In this document: positions 4,215 to 7,133 of the stretch, piece after piece
How the letters are laid out: each line of letters opens with the position of its first letter
How positions within the stretch are numbered: position 1 is the stretch's first letter
Source of the DNA: an uncultured Bacillota bacterium
GTDB lineage: Bacteria; Bacillota; Clostridia; Oscillospirales; Oscillospiraceae
DNA: 7,133 nt
NCBI GenBank assembly: GCA_937890735.1
Contig: CALACZ010000046.1
Location: 1-7,133, forward strand
Direction: 5' to 3'
Notes under the pieces: model-generated
The model's database searches: none
The model's input: the letters and a program-made list of their open reading frames with translations, nothing else
What the model was told of the DNA's origin: nothing
Position numbers and translations under genes: made by a program

Positions 4215-5729
4215 ATGGAATTACGACCGGACGAGATCTCCAAGATCATTCGAGCGCAGATCAAGCATTATGAAACGGCGATCAACCAGTCCGAGACCGG
4301 CACGCTGGTCCTGATCGGCGACGGCATTGCCCGCGCCGCGGGGCTGGATCAGTGCATGGCGGGGGAGCTGGTGGAATTTCCGAACGGCGCATACGGCATG
4401 GCGCAGAATCTGGAGGAAAACTCCGTTTCCATCGTCATGCTCGGCAGCGATGAGGGCGTGCGCGAGGGCGATACCGTCAAGCGCACCGGCAGAGTCGTCT
4501 CCGTGCCGGTGGGCGAAGCAGTCCTGGGGCGCGTTGTAGATGCGCTGGGGCAGCCCATCGACGGCAGAGGACCGATCGACGCGGCGGGATATGCCGCCAT
4601 CGAGTCGCCCGCGCCCGGCATCATCGAGCGAAAGAGCGTCTCCGTGCCGCTTCAGACCGGCATCAAGGCGATCGACTCCATGATCCCCATCGGTCGCGGT
4701 CAGCGCGAGCTCATCATCGGCGACCGCCAGACCGGCAAGACCGCCATCGCGGTCGATACCATCATCAACCAGAAGGGCAAGGATGTCATCTGCATCTACG
4801 TCGCCATCGGGCAGAAGCGCTCGACGGTGGCGCAGGTGGCGGAGCTGCTGACGAGCGCCGGAGCGATGGACTACACGACCATCGTGTCCGCCACCGCGTC
4901 GGAGCTGCCGTCGCTGCAATACATCGCGCCGTATTCCGGCTGCACGATGGGCGAATATTTTATGAAGCAGGGTAAGGATGTGCTGATTATCTATGATGAC
5001 CTCAGTAAGCACGCCGTGGCGTACCGCACGCTTTCTCTGCTGATCCGCAGACCGCCCGGACGCGAGGCGTACCCCGGCGATGTGTTCTATCTGCATTCGC
5101 GCCTTCTTGAGCGCGCGGCGCGGCTTGCCCCGGAATACGGCGGCGGATCTCTGACTGCGCTGCCGATCATCGAAACGCAGGCGGGCGATGTGTCGGCGTA
5201 CATCCCGACGAACGTCATCTCCATCACCGACGGGCAGATCTTTTTGGAGACCGAGCTGTTCCATGCGGGCGTCATGCCGGCGGTGAACCCCGGTATCTCC
5301 GTGTCGCGTGTGGGCGGCAATGCGCAGGTCAAGGCGATGAAAAAGGTCGCTGGCAACCTGAAGCTGCTGTATTCGCAGTACCGTGAGCTTCAGAGCTTTG
5401 CGCAGTTCGGCTCGGACCTCGACCGCGACACGCGCGACCGCCTCGATCAGGGCGCGCGCATCGTGGAGGTGCTCAAACAGGATCGCAACAGCCCCGTGGA
5501 TGTGGCGCATCAGGTGTGCATCCTCTATGCGGTGGTCAACGGCTACCTCAAGGACGTCGCCGTGACGGACATCCGCGCATATGAGGCGGGGCTGTATCCG
5601 TATCTGGACACGAACGCGCTGCCGGTTTTGCAGAACATCCGCTCGACCGGCAAGCTGGAAAGCGCCGATGAGGAGCAGCTCAAGCAGATACTCGAGTGCT
5701 ACACCGCGCAATTTTTGACGAATCCGTGA
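4215..5729 (+). CDS. atpA: F1Fo ATP synthase subunit alpha
   Basis: This 504-residue protein has a nucleotide-binding but non-catalytic role in the F1 hexamer. The N-terminal part begins MELRPDEISKII, with beta-barrel signature GDGIARAAGL (35-44). The Walker A motif is GDRQTGKT (169-176) and Walker B lies in VLIIYDDL (256-263). The family signature PAVNPGISVSR (355-365) contains the arginine finger R365, equivalent to E. coli R376. The C-terminal helical domain ends QFLTNP. The length is normal. The frame is open upstream to 4089, but those residues come from the repeat element and are not alpha-like, so the ATG at 4215 is the start. It is followed by atpG after 16 bases. Confidence 0.97.
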   Translation: MELRPDEISKIIRAQIKHYETAINQSETGTLVLIGDGIARAAGLDQCMAGELVEFPNGAYGMAQNLEENSVSIVMLGSDEGVREGDTVKRTGRVVSVPVGEAVLGRVVDALGQPIDGRGPIDAAGYAAIESPAPGIIERKSVSVPLQTGIKAIDSMIPIGRGQRELIIGDRQTGKTAIAVDTIINQKGKDVICIYVAIGQKRSTVAQVAELLTSAGAMDYTTIVSATASELPSLQYIAPYSGCTMGEYFMKQGKDVLIIYDDLSKHAVAYRTLSLLIRRPPGREAYPGDVFYLHSRLLERAARLAPEYGGGSLTALPIIETQAGDVSAYIPTNVISITDGQIFLETELFHAGVMPAVNPGISVSRVGGNAQVKAMKKVAGNLKLLYSQYRELQSFAQFGSDLDRDTRDRLDQGARIVEVLKQDRNSPVDVAHQVCILYAVVNGYLKDVAVTDIRAYEAGLYPYLDTNALPVLQNIRSTGKLESADEEQLKQILECYTAQFLTNP

Positions 5730-5745
5730 GAAAGGAGGCGTTTGC

Positions 5746-6594
5746 ATGGCAGGCGTTTCCATGAAAGACATCCGCTCCCGCATCCACAGCATGGAATCCA
5801 CCAGGCAGATCACACGCGCCATGGAAATGGTCGCCGCCTCCAAGCTGCGCGGCGCGCAGGCGCGCGCGGCGGCAAGCCGTCCGTACTTTGAAATTCTGTA
5901 CGAAACGATGAACGAGATCGCCGACAGTACGATGGACTTCGTCTCGCCCTACCTCAAGGAGCGCGCGGGGCGGACGCTGTACATCGTCATCGCGGGCGAC
6001 CGGGGACTTGCCGGCGGCTACAACAGCAACATCCTGAAGCTGGCGTATGCCGGTATGGACGCGGAGCATGACATCGTGCTGCCCGTGGGCAAAAAGTCGC
6101 TGGAATTTTTCCGCGCGCGCGGCGTGGAGATCCTGACGGAGCGCTGCGCGCAGGCATCGGAGGTCTCCATCGGCGACTGCTATTCGGTCGCAAAGCTGCT
6201 GTGCACACAGTTTTTAGACGGGAAGTTTGCGAAGGTCGAGCTGGCGTATACGAATTTTGCCTCGCTCCTGTCGCAGACGCCCGCCACGCTGGAGCTGCTG
6301 CCGGTGCGCATCGCGGAAAAGAAGGATACGCGCGCGGCAAAACCGTTTATTTTGTATGAGACCGGCCCGCTGGGCGTTTTTGACGCCATCGTGCCGGAAT
6401 ATCTGGGAGGCGTTTTCTACGGCGCGCTGTGCGAGTCCGTCGCCTCCGAGCAGGCGGCGCGCCGCATGGCGATGGACGCCGCCACCAAAAACGCCGACGA
6501 GATGATCCAGGATCTCAACCTGCGCTATAACCGTGCCCGTCAGGGCGCGATCACGCAGGAGATCACCGAGATCGTCGCCGGCGCAGAAAACTGA
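5746..6594 (+). CDS. atpG: F1Fo ATP synthase subunit gamma (central stalk)
   Basis: This 282-residue rotor shaft couples c-ring rotation to the beta catalytic sites. The N-terminal helix IRSRIHSMESTRQITRAMEM and the following VAASKLRGAQ (29-38) match the family closely. GDRGLAGGYNSN (84-95) marks the Rossmann-like middle domain. The C-terminal helix carries NADEMIQDLNLRYNRARQGA and ITQEITEIVAGA (269-280). AAAGGAGG (5731-5738), seven bases upstream, fixes the ATG at 5746; a second in-frame ATG five codons later is less well placed. The size is ordinary and no regulatory cysteine-pair insertion of the chloroplast kind is present. It is followed by atpD after 13 bases. Confidence 0.96.
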   Translation: MAGVSMKDIRSRIHSMESTRQITRAMEMVAASKLRGAQARAAASRPYFEILYETMNEIADSTMDFVSPYLKERAGRTLYIVIAGDRGLAGGYNSNILKLAYAGMDAEHDIVLPVGKKSLEFFRARGVEILTERCAQASEVSIGDCYSVAKLLCTQFLDGKFAKVELAYTNFASLLSQTPATLELLPVRIAEKKDTRAAKPFILYETGPLGVFDAIVPEYLGGVFYGALCESVASEQAARRMAMDAATKNADEMIQDLNLRYNRARQGAITQEITEIVAGAEN

Positions 6595-6607
6595 AAGGAG
6601 ATCGCGT

Positions 6608-7133
6608 ATGACCAAACAGCACATCGGCACAGTCGTGCAGGTCATCGGACCGGTGCTGGACATTCGCTTTGCAGACGGCGAGCTGCCGGAGTTGATGAAC
6701 GCCGTCACGCTGGAGCTTGGGGGTAAAACGCTGACCGCCGAGGTCGAGCAGCTGATCGGAGACAACGTTGCCCGTTGTATCGCCATGAGCTCCACCGACG
6801 GGCTCGAGCGCGGCGCGCAGGCGGTCGATACCGGCTCACCGATCACCGTACCCGTGGGCGAGGTATGCCTGGGGCGCATCTTTAATCTTCTGGGCGAGCC
6901 GGTGGATAACCAGCCCGCGCCGGAGGCTGCCGAGCGCTGGGCGATCCACCGCCCCGCGCCGAGCTATGAAGAGCAGCAGTCCACCACCGAAATTCTCGAG
7001 ACCGGCATCAAGGTCGTCGATCTGATCTGCCCGTATGCCAAGGGCGGCAAGATCGGTCTGTTCGGCGGCGCGGGCGTTGGCAAGACCGTGCTCATTCAGG
7101 AGCTGATCTACAACATCGCCACCGAGCACAACG
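6608..7133 (+). CDS. atpD: F1Fo ATP synthase subunit beta, N-terminal part (cut by window end)
   Basis: The first 175 codons of the catalytic subunit are present and the frame runs open off the right edge; a full protein is usually about 460-470 residues. The N-terminal barrel begins MTKQHIGTVVQVIGPVLDIR. The stretch VPVGEVCLGRIFNLLGEPVD (81-100) and ETGIKVVDLICPYAKGGKIG (131-150) are typical. The catalytic P-loop is GGAGVGKT (153-160). The Walker B, catalytic Glu and DELSEED-type regions lie outside the window. AAAGGAGA (6594-6601) lies about seven bases before the ATG and overlaps the atpG stop. atpC (epsilon) is expected next. Confidence 0.97.
   Translation, partial: MTKQHIGTVVQVIGPVLDIRFADGELPELMNAVTLELGGKTLTAEVEQLIGDNVARCIAMSSTDGLERGAQAVDTGSPITVPVGEVCLGRIFNLLGEPVDNQPAPEAAERWAIHRPAPSYEEQQSTTEILETGIKVVDLICPYAKGGKIGLFGGAGVGKTVLIQELIYNIATEHN

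Noticed and set aside
4221..5843. A 540-codon open frame on the - strand opposite atpA and the start of atpG
   Set aside because: It lies wholly antisense to a well-identified alpha subunit. Its protein is Arg/His/Asp-rich with no recognisable motif, as expected from the reverse of GC-rich coding DNA.

Overview
The window carries most of an F1Fo ATP synthase operon on the + strand. The order is atpZ-like, atpI, atpB, atpE, atpF, atpH, atpA, atpG, then the first 175 codons of atpD, which is cut by the window end. A small two-gene operon (a LOG-family protein and a 58-residue Cys-rich protein) points the other way on the left side. High GC, strong AAGGAGG-type ribosome binding sites, the atpZ/atpI pair ahead of atpB, and palindromic repeats of a kind I associate with gut Clostridia suggest a GC-rich anaerobic Firmicute, probably Oscillospiraceae or a relative. 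The taxon is inferred from style and protein character, not from a database match.

Layout. Positions 1-188 hold no credible gene but contain two hairpin-forming palindromic units that look like dispersed repeats. A rho-independent terminator (about 189-223, - strand) ends the leftward operon, which consists of the LOG-family gene (233-808) and a small gene of unknown function (832-1008). A short divergent region (1009-1175) holds a good - strand promoter and a plausible + strand extended -10 promoter. From 1176 on, the ATP synthase genes follow closely, with 4-base ATGA overlaps at atpI/atpB and atpF/atpH. The exception is a 221-base spacer between atpH and atpA. It is filled by a tandem 11-mer and a nested inverted-repeat element that can form competing hairpins, and atpA begins after it with only a weak ribosome binding site.

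How the genes work together. AtpB (a), AtpE (c) and AtpF (b) form the membrane Fo part. AtpH (delta), AtpA (alpha), AtpG (gamma) and AtpD (beta) belong to F1 and the stator. AtpI and the AtpZ-like protein are accessory membrane proteins, probably for c-ring assembly or cation handling. atpC (epsilon) is expected just past the right edge.

The most notable point is subunit c. It has Glu30 and Glu63 with Thr64, Thr65 and Tyr68, which matches the two-carboxylate Na+-binding pattern described for the Fusobacterium nucleatum rotor. This suggests a Na+-coupled rather than H+-coupled enzyme. The rest of the operon is conventional. I do not see a wholly new system; the intra-operon structured element is the least explained part.
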